Below, piece after piece: positions 7,769-15,788 of a DNA stretch of 41,231 nucleotides. Below the pieces are notes generated by a model, which was not told where the DNA came from, made no database searches, and saw only the letters and a program-made list of their open reading frames with translations. Made by a program: the position numbers and the translations under genes. Positions within the stretch are counted from its first letter, which is position 1; each line of letters begins with the position of its first letter. The DNA is from Thermoanaerobaculia bacterium (lineage in GTDB: Bacteria > Acidobacteriota > Thermoanaerobaculia > Multivoradales > JAHZIX01): positions 1 to 41,231 of the forward strand of contig JALXFE010000478.1 of assembly GCA_027069135.1 (NCBI GenBank). The letters run 5' to 3'.

Positions 7769-8895
7769 ATGTCACGCCGAGCTCCGCATCGCGAGGCCCG
7801 TCAAGCAAGGCTATCCGTCTGGGCTCGCCGCCGGAGGCCGACCTAACCCCCCCCGGAACAGATTTGTTCTCGCGATCAGCTCTGTCGTTGCTCTCACTCT
7901 TCTCCTGATCCTTCCGACAGAAACTGCGGATGCTATCTTTGATACCGCTCAAGGGCCCTTCCCCAAGAGAGGGTGAGTGCAACTTGAGTGATCCGTTTTT
8001 TGATGTCGTCCGTCATAAGCTCGGGCGCGATCGAAATATCGGTCCGGGTACCCTGAAAAACACGCAGGTTCCCGAGCCGGAAAATCTTTCGGAATTCGTT
8101 CGGGATCGTGAAGCTGCGATCCTCCTTGGTAAAGTACTATTCTGGGATATGCAGGTCGGAAGCGATGGTGTTCAGGCCTGCGCGACCTGTCACTTCCGGG
8201 CCGGGGCCGATCCGCGATCCAAGAACCAGCTCTCTCCCCGGGGGCTCGCCGACACCACCGGTGTTATCGACATCCGGGGAGCCAATTCACGGCTGACTCT
8301 CGATGATTTCCCCTTTCACCAACTCGCCGACCGCTTTGACAGAACCTCTACAGTCGTCAGCGATACGGACGATGTGGTGTCATCCCAAGGTGTCCTTCTT
8401 ACACTCTTCGAGTCGGTTCGGCCAGGCGAGAGAAAGGATGAAGGATCTCTGATTCCCGATCCTGTCTTCAACGTAAACGGCAGCAATACCCGCCGGGTAG
8501 AGCCGCGGAATACCCGCACCATGATCAATGCGGTGTTCAAACTCCGGAACTTCAGGGACGGTAGGGCGGATTGAAGACGATCCTGGACTCGGGGGTCTCG
8601 ATCCGTTCGGGAATCCCTTGTCCATCGCCGTATGGATCTTGGAATTGGTCGGTTGGAGCTTACGGATGAAGAGATCGATGCCATCGTGGTCTTTCTCTTA
8701 ACCCTCACCGACCAGCGCGTGGTGAATCAATCCGCGCCGTTCGATCATCCGGAGCTTCTGGTGCCCAACGGCCACGAAGGGGATGAGTTCAGCGTCGACG
8801 ATGAAGGCGGCGCTGCAAAGACGGAGTTTCTCAGAATCGAGGCCGTCGGGCGCGATGGCGGCCCGCTACCCCCAGGATTCCTCGAAGGCGTGTAG
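7769..8895 (+). pseudogene. Decayed cytochrome c peroxidase/MauG-type gene
   Basis: A perfect AGGAGGT (7754-7760) precedes ATG 7769, but the frame soon stops. A typical signal peptide (RFVLAISSVVALTLLLIL...ADA) is in another frame after an 8-C run at 7847-7854. The mature protein (NLSDPFFDVVRHKLGRD...) resumes in a third frame after about 7975. The first haem site ACATCH and surrounding GSDGVQACATCHFRAGADPR are intact. At about 8574 the frame breaks after NAVFKLRNFRDGRAD, and only the family's C-terminal end remains (LELTDEEIDAIVVFLLTLTD... to 8895). The middle, which in this family carries the second CxxCH, is missing. Several frameshifts plus a large internal deletion mean no functional dihaem enzyme. 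The intact relative would be a periplasmic dihaem peroxidase-like protein. Confidence 0.8.
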
Positions 8896-9005
8896 CCAGC
8901 GGCAACCCTCCCAAGTCCAATTAGAGGCCCGGCCCGCTCGCGGGGTCGAGCCTCGGACGAGTGCGTTAGGCTAGGTGGCCCGAAACGACGAAGGAGGTCT
9001 TGAAC

Positions 9006-10493
9006 ATGATGCCTCGCCTGACTGGCTCTCCTGGCCTGACTGGCTCACCTCGCCGGTTGGGTTATTCTGTCGCCGTTCTCCTGGTCCTCGGTGCGACTCC
9101 TTCGACCCCGGCTCAGGCGGCAACGACTTGTTTCGACGTGTCCTGCACCATGAGCTGTTCGCCCGGTGTCCCAGTGCAGATCTCGACGCTGGTGCCGAGC
9201 TCCGAGTTCCCGGCCGGGGCTTCTACGCCTATCGCTTTCCTGGATCCGGCGGACGGTAGGAACCGGCGTCTCATCGCGACTCAGGAAGGGGCGATTCTGG
9301 TGTGGGATGGGCCGACCCAGGCGATCCTGCCGAGTCTTTTTCTGGACCTGCGGGACGACACCGGCGGTCCGGTGCGGGATGGTGGCGAGCGGGGGCTGTT
9401 GGCCATGGTGCTCGATCCGGAGTACGTCAGCAATGGTCGCTTTTATGTTTTTTACACTCGCCGAGATCTGGGCGTCGGCACGCTCGGAGACATCGTTATC
9501 GAGCGCTACGAGCGCTCCGCGGGAAACCCGGACATAGCGGACCCGGCCAGCGCCACGACCCTCCTCGTCCTCGAGCATTCCTCGGCGGTCAATCACAACG
9601 GTGGACAGATGGCCTTCGGGCCCAACGACGGTTTTCTCTATATTTCTACCGGCGACGGCGGGCGCGGTTGCGATAGTGATCAAGGTACCAACGGCGACGG
9701 TCAGCGCCCGGATACCCTGGCCGGCAAGATGCTGCGTATCGACGTGCGGGGCATCGACCCCGGGGGTACGCCTCCGGACGATTGCGGCGTGGGTCCGGGC
9801 AGCTACACCATCCCGGCCTCGAACCCCTTCTCGGGCCAGGAGCCGGCTTGCGACGAGGTGTGGGCCCTGGGACTGAGAAACCCCTTCCGCTTCAGCTTCG
9901 ACCGCGCCACCGGCGACCTGTACATCGGCGACGTCGGCCAGGCGAAGTGGGAGGAGATCAATCTCTTGGCGGCGTCTACCCCCGCACCGGTGAATTTCGG
10001 TTGGGTCTGCCGGGAGGGCTGCGAGACCGCCGGCAATAATGAGTCCAATTGTTCGACCGCCGGTTGCCCCAACGATCCCGGCGTCAGCTGCCAATTCCCG
10101 CGGCCCCTGGGTAGCTATTGGGATCCTATCCTCTGCCATCACAATCGTGGCTGGGCCGCCATCATGGGGGGATACCGCTACCGGGGGAGCTTCGTGCCGT
10201 CGATTTCCGGCGATTATATTTACGGCGATGTCACCTGCGGTCAGATCTGGAAGACCACGACCTTGGATCCCGCAGACCCGGCGGGTATCCAATCCTCCTG
10301 CTGGGCCAGCGGCTTCGGCGGTACCTTCGGCTTCGCCGAGGACCGTCTCGGCGAGCTCTACATCATCGTCGGCGCTGCCAGCCGCATCGATTGCATCCAC
10401 AACGGCGAGGGTTGCACCTGGGCCTTCTCCTCGATCTTCGCCGATGGCTTCGAAACCGGCGACCCCAGCGCCTGGAGCTTCGCGGTTCCTTGA
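9006..10493 (+). CDS. Secreted PQQ-type glucose/sorbosone dehydrogenase family protein
   Basis: 495 residues from ATG 9006, 7 bases after AAGGAGGT. The signal peptide is long (about 1-38, AQA cleavage) and its start carries a small LTGSP duplication. The body is a six-bladed propeller of the GSDH family: ERGLLAMVLDPEY, then VNHNGGQMAFGPNDGFLYISTGDGG with the catalytic-type His197, TLAGKMLRIDV, EVWALGLRNPFRFSFD, GDVGQAKWEEIN and FGWVCREG. These proteins oxidise sugars or other alcohols with PQQ in the periplasm or outside; the substrate cannot be read from sequence. Cys-rich loops (340-375) suggest disulfides. The C-terminus ends IFADGFETGDPSAWS..., a short tail repeatedly seen at the end of secreted proteins in some lineages, of unknown function. 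Confidence 0.85.
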   Translation: MMPRLTGSPGLTGSPRRLGYSVAVLLVLGATPSTPAQAATTCFDVSCTMSCSPGVPVQISTLVPSSEFPAGASTPIAFLDPADGRNRRLIATQEGAILVWDGPTQAILPSLFLDLRDDTGGPVRDGGERGLLAMVLDPEYVSNGRFYVFYTRRDLGVGTLGDIVIERYERSAGNPDIADPASATTLLVLEHSSAVNHNGGQMAFGPNDGFLYISTGDGGRGCDSDQGTNGDGQRPDTLAGKMLRIDVRGIDPGGTPPDDCGVGPGSYTIPASNPFSGQEPACDEVWALGLRNPFRFSFDRATGDLYIGDVGQAKWEEINLLAASTPAPVNFGWVCREGCETAGNNESNCSTAGCPNDPGVSCQFPRPLGSYWDPILCHHNRGWAAIMGGYRYRGSFVPSISGDYIYGDVTCGQIWKTTTLDPADPAGIQSSCWASGFGGTFGFAEDRLGELYIIVGAASRIDCIHNGEGCTWAFSSIFADGFETGDPSAWSFAVP

Positions 10494-10646
10494 GGGGAAT
10501 CGGGACCCGACTTGCTAGCTCGACAGCTCGTGGTGGGCAGAGCCCGGCAGCGAGTTGCGTCGGCGCCCCGGCCGGGTTCTTGCGCCGCGGACCTGTTAGG
10601 ATCCCCGGGCGCTATGCGAAGACTCCCGAGGAGAAAGGTGAAGCTC

Positions 10647-11555
10647 ATGATCCGTGTGTTTTTGTTGGTCTTTGGCCTTCTGGTGTGGGCCTCGGCGGGG
10701 CAGGCTCAGAATCTGCTGGAGAATGGCACCTTTGACGCGGACTTGAGCGGTTGGACGACCTTCTCCGACGGCCTGCGGGTGCTGACCCTTTGGCAGGAGG
10801 CGGATGCCGGAGGGAGCCCGGATTCAGGATCGGCTTCGGTGACCAACTTTGACGAGGGGGTGGGCACGACCCAGGTCGGGTTGCTGCAATGTGCTGCGGT
10901 CTCACCGGGGCAGAGCTACGACCTTCGGGGGGCCCTGCAATTTCCCGTGGGGCAGGCCGCCACCGGCTTGGCGGAGGTGACGGTCTTCTGGTTTTCATCC
11001 TCCACGTGTACGGGTTTTCTTTCCGATGAGTTCGCCTTCGCCCAAGGGACTCCCGGTTCTTGGGTTGACCATTCCCGCACCTTGACGGCTCCCGCGAGCG
11101 CCCAGGGCGCGCGGATCAACCTGCGGGTCTTCAAGGAGACCGGTGGGGGAGGCCTCGATACTCATTTCGACGATTTCTTCTTCGGCCCGGAAGGCACCGC
11201 TCCCCCGTGTACCGCCAACGCCCGGACCCTGTGTCTCAACGACGACCGATTCAAGGTGACGGCCAACTGGCTTCGCACCAACGGCGAGGCGGGGACGGGC
11301 AATGCCGTCGAGCTGACCGGCGATACGGGCTACTTCTGGTTTTTCAACGCCGCCAACGTCGAGATGATCGTCAAGGTCCTCACAGGCTGCCCTCAGAACG
11401 GGCATTTCTGGGTCTTTGCCGGCGGTCTCACCAACGTCGAAGTCGAGTTGCGGGTCGAGGACACCCAGAGCGGGATCGTGCGGACCTACAACAACCCTCA
11501 ACGGGCCCCCTTCCAGCCCATCCAGGATACGGCGGCTTTCGAGACCTGTCCCTAG
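10647..11555 (+). CDS. Secreted protein with N-terminal beta-sandwich-like domain and lineage-typical C-terminal module
   Basis: 302 residues from ATG 10647, preceded by GAGGAGAAAGGTG. An in-frame ATG at 10614, just after a TAGGAT box, would add 11 basic residues to the signal peptide and cannot be excluded. The signal peptide ends near GQA-Q. Residues of about 22-190 begin NLLENGTFDADLSGWT, the usual opening of carbohydrate-binding-like jelly rolls in secreted bacterial proteins. Residues of about 195-302 form a separate module (CLNDDRFKVTANW, TGYFWFFNAANVEMIVKVL, NGHFWVFAGGLTNVEVEL) that I recall as a recurrent C-terminal domain in acidobacterial exoproteins, of unknown function. The stop shares a CTAG with the stop of the convergent DHH gene. 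Confidence 0.65.
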   Translation: MIRVFLLVFGLLVWASAGQAQNLLENGTFDADLSGWTTFSDGLRVLTLWQEADAGGSPDSGSASVTNFDEGVGTTQVGLLQCAAVSPGQSYDLRGALQFPVGQAATGLAEVTVFWFSSSTCTGFLSDEFAFAQGTPGSWVDHSRTLTAPASAQGARINLRVFKETGGGGLDTHFDDFFFGPEGTAPPCTANARTLCLNDDRFKVTANWLRTNGEAGTGNAVELTGDTGYFWFFNAANVEMIVKVLTGCPQNGHFWVFAGGLTNVEVELRVEDTQSGIVRTYNNPQRAPFQPIQDTAAFETCP

Positions 11556-12661
11556 GGTTCTTTGGCGGTCGACGGCGTTGGCGCAAGCCCCAACGTCACC
11601 GGAGCCATCTTCTCCGGCTTCTTGCGCAGCAATTTGGCCAGGCGTTCGCCCAAGACCCGCTGCTGAGCCGCCGGATCGCCGTTCCGGAGCTCGATCCAGC
11701 CACCGGCGATCATGGAGTGACCGCCGCCTTTTCCTCGCCGACCGATGAGCCGCCGCATGAGGCGCCCCGCATCCGCTCGGGGGTTGGTGGTGCGGATAGA
11801 AAGGTAGATACGGCTTTCGAAGAGTCCCGTGCACAGCGCCCAGGTCTTGCCTTCCAGCCGAAGGAGGAGGTCGGCAATTTCCGGCACGATATCCGGCTGC
11901 TCCACAATGCCCAATCGGCTGACCACGAGGGTATCGACGGAGACCAGGTTTTCGAGGGCCTCGTGGAGATTTCGGAAATAGGTCGTGGGCAGGGGAGCGC
12001 TCTGGATCTTGCCCAGGAGCCGTTTGTTGGCTCGAAGGAACATCAGATCGTAGATCGCCTTGTCGGGGCCCGGGGACTCTCGGGCGAAATCCTGGGTTTC
12101 CGAGCGGATGGCATAGACCAACGCGGTGGCGCCGTTGCGAGACGGCTCGAGGCCGCTGGCCAGAAGATACTCGGCGACGATGGTGGCGGTGGCACCGTAG
12201 TCGGTGCGGATATCCGCCAAGGGGACCTGAGAGGTCGCCCGGCGCGCCGGGTGATGGTCGATGACCAGGGTCGGAACGATGGAATCCGGCAGGGAGTTGT
12301 TGCCGGTCCGGGGCTGGGTGTCGACCAGCGCGAAGTATTTGTAGTGTTTCAGGTTGAGGTGCCTCATGTGGCTGAGGCGCAAGCCCAGCGTCCGCACCAT
12401 CTCCCGATTCTCAGCGCGACCGATGATGCCGCTATAGGCCATGGTGACCTTCTGCTTGAAGGCCTGCTGCAAGACTCGGGAAAGTAGAGCCGCGGAGGCC
12501 AGACAATCCGGATCCGGGTTGTCGTGGGTGAGCACCAGCCATCGGCCCTTCCCCTCGAGGGTATCGATAAAATCTTTGAGGGCGCTGAAGCGCTGGCCGG
12601 TCAGGTCACTGATCATGAGTTGGGTCTTGCGGTCGGGCGTCCGGGGCGGGGAGGATACCAT
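11552..12661 (-). CDS. DHH/DHHA1 family phosphoesterase (NrnA-like)
   Basis: 369 residues. The DHH domain shows LTHDNPDPDCLAS (motif I, about 44-56) and VIDHHPA (motif III). The C-terminal DHHA1 domain carries GKGGGHSMIAGG. These are the metal and substrate sites of the RecJ/NrnA superfamily, which in NrnA-type members degrades short RNA, pAp or cyclic dinucleotide breakdown products in the cytoplasm. The exact substrate is uncertain. An alternative start at ATG 12616 (MISDLT) would remove 15 non-conserved residues; neither start has a clear ribosome site. It stands alone and converges on the secreted protein gene, sharing its CTAG stop. Confidence 0.82.
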   Translation of the reverse strand: MVSSPPRTPDRKTQLMISDLTGQRFSALKDFIDTLEGKGRWLVLTHDNPDPDCLASAALLSRVLQQAFKQKVTMAYSGIIGRAENREMVRTLGLRLSHMRHLNLKHYKYFALVDTQPRTGNNSLPDSIVPTLVIDHHPARRATSQVPLADIRTDYGATATIVAEYLLASGLEPSRNGATALVYAIRSETQDFARESPGPDKAIYDLMFLRANKRLLGKIQSAPLPTTYFRNLHEALENLVSVDTLVVSRLGIVEQPDIVPEIADLLLRLEGKTWALCTGLFESRIYLSIRTTNPRADAGRLMRRLIGRRGKGGGHSMIAGGWIELRNGDPAAQQRVLGERLAKLLRKKPEKMAPVTLGLAPTPSTAKEP

Positions 12662-12742
12662 AGCCCGAATCGAGCCTCTCGATAGCTGGAGCGCCCGGGC
12701 AAGCCGAAGCTCCGGGACTGTGCGTAGGATCTGTGAGGTAGG

Positions 12743-12908
12743 CTAGCAGCCCGTGGCAGAAGTCAGGCGCTAGCGAGAGCGAGGAATATTCGAGCCGAAT
12801 CAAGGCGGAAAACCGCAGATGATTCGGGAATCATCGAGGTTTGACAACGAAAATTCGGCCGAATAGAACCGCTCGCAGCGCGGTTCGACTTTTGCCACGG
12901 GCTGCTAG
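12743..12908. mobile_element. 166-bp palindrome-rich MITE-like element with 22-bp inverted ends
   Basis: The ends at 12743-12764 and 12887-12908 are inverted repeats matching at 21 of 22 positions (ctagcagcccgtggca... inward). Both outer tips are CTAG. The interior has no gene but several small hairpins: ATTCG-agc-CGAAT (12788-12800), GCGG-aaaa-CCGC (12805-12816), GATTCGGGAATC (12821-12832), ATTCGGCCGAAT (12853-12864) and a GAACCGC/GCGGTTC stem near 12866-12886. It fills most of the gap between the DHH gene and the DUF547 lipoprotein gene. A 14-base copy of its tip is at 18238. No transposase is encoded, so it would need one in trans. Confidence 0.7.
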
Positions 12909-12953
12909 AAGCCCGCTCCCGAGGCCTCGAAAAACACTCGAAAGGAATCCTGC

Positions 12954-13976
12954 ATGAAGCTCCCGCTCCTCCTAGGCTCTCTCATTTTGACTTTGGCCGC
13001 CTGCACCGCTCCGTCCTCGACCGGTGACACCCTCGTCCCGGCTGAGCCTTCTTCGCCAGAACCGGTCTCCGGGAGCCCCGGTCCTCCGCTCGCCGGCTTG
13101 CCGGCTACTATTCCTGCTTCCACCGAGCCCGCCTCCACCGAGCCCGCCTCCACCGAGCCCGCCTCCACCGAGCCTGCCCCCACCGAGCCCGCCGTCTCGG
13201 AACCAGCTCCCCCTGAGTCAGCTCCCGCCAAGTTAGGCTCCCCGGAGCCAGTGGACGTTGACCCGCCGGAAGCCAGCGCTCCGGAGGCGGCTCCCTTGCC
13301 AGATCTGCGGCTCAGTCTTTGGCAGGGCCTCCTGGCTGACCACCAAGATAGGGGGGGGCTGCGCTACGCCGGGCTGGCGAAGGATCGTAGGAAGCTTGAC
13401 GCTTACCTCGATGCGGTGGCGCAAGCGGACCTCGGGAGGCTGGGTCGGGAAGAGAAGCTGGCGTTTTGGATCAACGCCTACAACGCCCTCGTGGCCCGCG
13501 GTGTGCTGGAGCGCTACCCGGGGCTCGAGTCGGTCATCAAAGTGGAGGGCTTCTTCGATGCCGAGCGTCACCTCGTGGCGGGAGAAGATCTGACCTTGAA
13601 CGAGCTCGAGCGAAAGGCTCTGGACTTGGGGGATCCGCGGGTCCACTTCGCCGTGGTCTGTGCCTCGACCGGCTGTCCGGACCTCCTGGGAGAGGCCTTC
13701 ACCGCCCAGAGCCTGGAGGAGCAGCTCGCCGCCCAAACCTCGGCTTTCCTCGGGGATCCATCCAAAGGCCTCCGCTTCGACGAGGAGTCCGGGACCTTGT
13801 GGCTCTCCTCGATCTTCGATTGGTACGCCAAGGATTTCGGCGGGGACGTCCTAGGCTGGATCCTGCCCCTCCTACCGGCGGACTTGGCAGCGGCCCTGGC
13901 TGAGACTTCACCCCGAGTGAAATTCATCGACTACGACTGGTCTCCCAACGACCGCTCTCCCAACGACCGGTCCTAG
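12954..13976 (+). CDS. DUF547-domain lipoprotein with Pro/Glu/Thr-rich linker
   Basis: 340 residues, start ATG after AAAGGA. A lipoprotein signal with lipobox LAAC (Cys17) is followed by a low-complexity linker (about 20-118) containing five tandem ASTEP-type repeats, probably a flexible spacer from the membrane. Residues of about 120-330 are a DUF547 domain: LRYAGLAKDRRKLDAYL, EEKLAFWINAYNALV, DPRVHFAVVCASTGCPDL and SGTLWLSSIFDWYAKDFGG are its typical blocks. The Trp-Ile-Asn-Ala-Tyr-Asn and Cys-Ala-Ser-xx-Cys-Pro motifs are conserved; the biochemical function of the family is not known to me. The tail carries a duplicated SPNDR. It ends 29 bases before lgt, whose product attaches lipid to such proteins. 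Confidence 0.82.
   Translation: MKLPLLLGSLILTLAACTAPSSTGDTLVPAEPSSPEPVSGSPGPPLAGLPATIPASTEPASTEPASTEPASTEPAPTEPAVSEPAPPESAPAKLGSPEPVDVDPPEASAPEAAPLPDLRLSLWQGLLADHQDRGGLRYAGLAKDRRKLDAYLDAVAQADLGRLGREEKLAFWINAYNALVARGVLERYPGLESVIKVEGFFDAERHLVAGEDLTLNELERKALDLGDPRVHFAVVCASTGCPDLLGEAFTAQSLEEQLAAQTSAFLGDPSKGLRFDEESGTLWLSSIFDWYAKDFGGDVLGWILPLLPADLAAALAETSPRVKFIDYDWSPNDRSPNDRS
13116..13190 (+). repeat. Five tandem 15-bp units encoding ASTEP
   Basis: Five units of the form gcctccaccgagccc, nearly identical, lie in frame inside the linker of the DUF547 lipoprotein. Copy number may vary between strains without breaking the frame. Confidence 0.92.
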
Positions 13977-14005
13977 AGAGTTTCGATGGTATCCTTGGCC
14001 GCTCT

Positions 14006-14833
14006 ATGATTCCTGAGTTATTTCGCATCGGCTCGTTCTCCGTCAGCCCTTTTGGCTTGATGCTCGTGCTGTCGTTTCTGGCGGCCTATTGGCAGCTGCG
14101 CCGCGGCATGGAGCGGCTGCAGGTCGGCACCGAGGACGACGCTAGCGCCATCGTCCTGGCCGGTGGCATCGGCGGGATCCTTGGCGCCAAGGCCTATTAC
14201 GCCTTGCTCTACCAGGATTGGCGGCTCCTGTTCAGTCGGTCCGGGTTGGTCTGGTACGGCGGCTTCCTGTTGGCGACGGCGGCGATCATCTGGGTCATGC
14301 GCCGACGCAAGCTTCCCCCCTGGGCAATGCTGGACGCGGCCACGGTATCCCTGGCCCTGGGCTACGGGATCGGGCGGGTGGGATGTTTCCTGGTCGGCGA
14401 TGACTACGGTGTTCCGACGGACCTTCCCTGGGCGGTAGCCTTTCCCAAGGGGCTGCCCCCCACGACGGCGGAGAATCTCCACTACTCCTTCGGTGTCGAG
14501 ATTCCAGCCGGGGTCGCACCTTCGTCCCTGATGGAAGTCCATCCCACCCAGCTTTACGAGACCCTTCTGGCTTTGGTCATCTGGCAGGTCGGTCGTCGAT
14601 GGTTGGGTAAATATCGTCCCGGCACGACGGCGCTGCTGGTCCTTGGGGCTCTGGCTTGCGAACGCTTTCTGGTGGAATTCCTGCGGGCCAAGGACGATCG
14701 GCTGCTGGGAACCTTTACGGTGGCCCAGGGGATCAGCGTCGGAGTGCTGGTGATCCTCCTCGTCGTCTCCCGCTATCGTCCGGTCGCCGCCCGAGCCTCC
14801 GGGCCAAAATCCGCCAAGGAAAGCCGTACCTGA
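14006..14833 (+). CDS. lgt: Prolipoprotein diacylglyceryl transferase
   Basis: 275 residues, multi-pass inner-membrane protein. It moves diacylglycerol from phosphatidylglycerol to the lipobox Cys of prolipoproteins, the first step of lipoprotein maturation. The signature GRVGCF (Arg124) corresponds to the family GRxGNF with Asn replaced by Cys127. LVWYGGF (82-87) and VHPTQLYE (His179) are other conserved Lgt blocks. Six or seven hydrophobic segments are visible. There is no Shine-Dalgarno site, but a TATCCT box lies 11 bases before ATG. The window itself encodes substrates (the CHAT protein and the DUF547 protein). thiD follows after 10 bases. Confidence 0.93.
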   Translation: MIPELFRIGSFSVSPFGLMLVLSFLAAYWQLRRGMERLQVGTEDDASAIVLAGGIGGILGAKAYYALLYQDWRLLFSRSGLVWYGGFLLATAAIIWVMRRRKLPPWAMLDAATVSLALGYGIGRVGCFLVGDDYGVPTDLPWAVAFPKGLPPTTAENLHYSFGVEIPAGVAPSSLMEVHPTQLYETLLALVIWQVGRRWLGKYRPGTTALLVLGALACERFLVEFLRAKDDRLLGTFTVAQGISVGVLVILLVVSRYRPVAARASGPKSAKESRT

Positions 14834-14843
14834 GGATTTCGGG

Positions 14844-15650
14844 ATGGCTCCGACGACCCCTCCCCGACTGCTCTCCATCGCCGGCTCCGACTCCGGGGGT
14901 GGTGCGGGAATCCAGGCAGATTTGAAGACTTTCAGCGCCCTCGGTACCTACGGCATGAGCGTCGTCACCGCGGTCACCGCCCAGAACACCCGGCAGGTCA
15001 CCGCGGTTCACGAGATTCCCCCGGACGTGGTGGCGGCGCAGATCGACGCGGTCTTCGAAGATATCGGCGTCGATGCCGTCAAGGTCGGCATGCTGGCCAA
15101 CGCAGAGCTGATCGGCGTGGTCGCCAAGGGATTGCGCCGTTGGGCTGGGCCGCCCATCGTTGTCGACCCGGTGATGGTGGCCAAGAGCGGAGATTCCCTG
15201 CTGGCAGATTCCGCCGTCGGCGTCTTGATTTCGGAGCTTCTGCCCCTGGCGACCCTGGTCACCCCGAATCTACCGGAAGCCCAACGACTCACGGGATTGC
15301 CGGTGGAGACGCCCCAGGAGCGGGAGGTCGCCGCCCGGGAGCTCTCCAAGCTCGGACCGGCGGTGCTGATCAAAGGGGGGCACGGCATCGGTCCCGAGGT
15401 CGAGGATTTTCTTCTGGACGACGATCGCTGGCTGCGTTTCTCGCATCGCCGGTTGGAAACCTCCTCGACCCACGGCACCGGCTGTACTCTGTCTGCCGCC
15501 ATCGCCGCTGGCCTGGGAGCTGGCCTGCTCCTTGCTTCCGCAGTAGAGGAGGCGACGGCCTACCTTGGGGGGGCCATCGCCGCTGCGTACCCGTTGGGTG
15601 CTGGTCATGGGCCGGTGAATCACTTCTTTCGTACCCTCGGGGAAGGATAG
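14844..15650 (+). CDS. thiD: Hydroxymethylpyrimidine/phosphomethylpyrimidine kinase
   Basis: 268 residues, ribokinase-fold enzyme that phosphorylates HMP and HMP-P in thiamine synthesis or salvage. The N-terminal substrate loop IAGSDSGGGAGIQADLK is intact; VGMLAN, VDPVMVAKSG and the C-terminal ATP/anion-hole motif STHGTGCTLSAAIAAGLG are also present. Length is normal for single-domain ThiD. The start has GAGG 8 bases upstream. It is probably co-transcribed with lgt. No thiamine riboswitch was seen upstream. Confidence 0.93.
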   Translation: MAPTTPPRLLSIAGSDSGGGAGIQADLKTFSALGTYGMSVVTAVTAQNTRQVTAVHEIPPDVVAAQIDAVFEDIGVDAVKVGMLANAELIGVVAKGLRRWAGPPIVVDPVMVAKSGDSLLADSAVGVLISELLPLATLVTPNLPEAQRLTGLPVETPQEREVAARELSKLGPAVLIKGGHGIGPEVEDFLLDDDRWLRFSHRRLETSSTHGTGCTLSAAIAAGLGAGLLLASAVEEATAYLGGAIAAAYPLGAGHGPVNHFFRTLGEG

Positions 15651-15717
15651 TCTGTGGCCCGACGGTGCCGGGACGCTATGCCAAAGTGGCCGGTGCACCG
15701 AAATGGCGAAGGCTGCT

Positions 15718-15723
15718 TATAAT
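15718..15723 (+). promoter_or_regulatory. Candidate -10 box (TATAAT)
   Basis: A perfect TATAAT lies in the 138-base gap before the VWFA-related gene, 65 bases before its ATG. No good TTGACA-like -35 element is visible at 16-18 bases. It is an exact consensus in very GC-rich sequence, so it is a plausible promoter for the three-gene unit that follows. Confidence 0.4.
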
Positions 15724-15788
15724 GCGGGGAACCTGACCGGGAGCGACGATAAGGCTCCGGGAAGAGTCGTTTCAACAAGGAGTGCTCG

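Noticed and set aside
7668-7982. N-terminal extension of the CHAT-cluster sigma factor
   Set aside because: The extra 105 codons lack sigma-like sequence and lie antisense to the decayed peroxidase gene; ATG 7667 sits right before conserved region 2.
9045-10400. Long minus-strand open frame (451 codons) opposite the sugar dehydrogenase gene
   Set aside because: No recognisable domain, and the plus-strand frame has a signal peptide, family motifs and a strong ribosome site.
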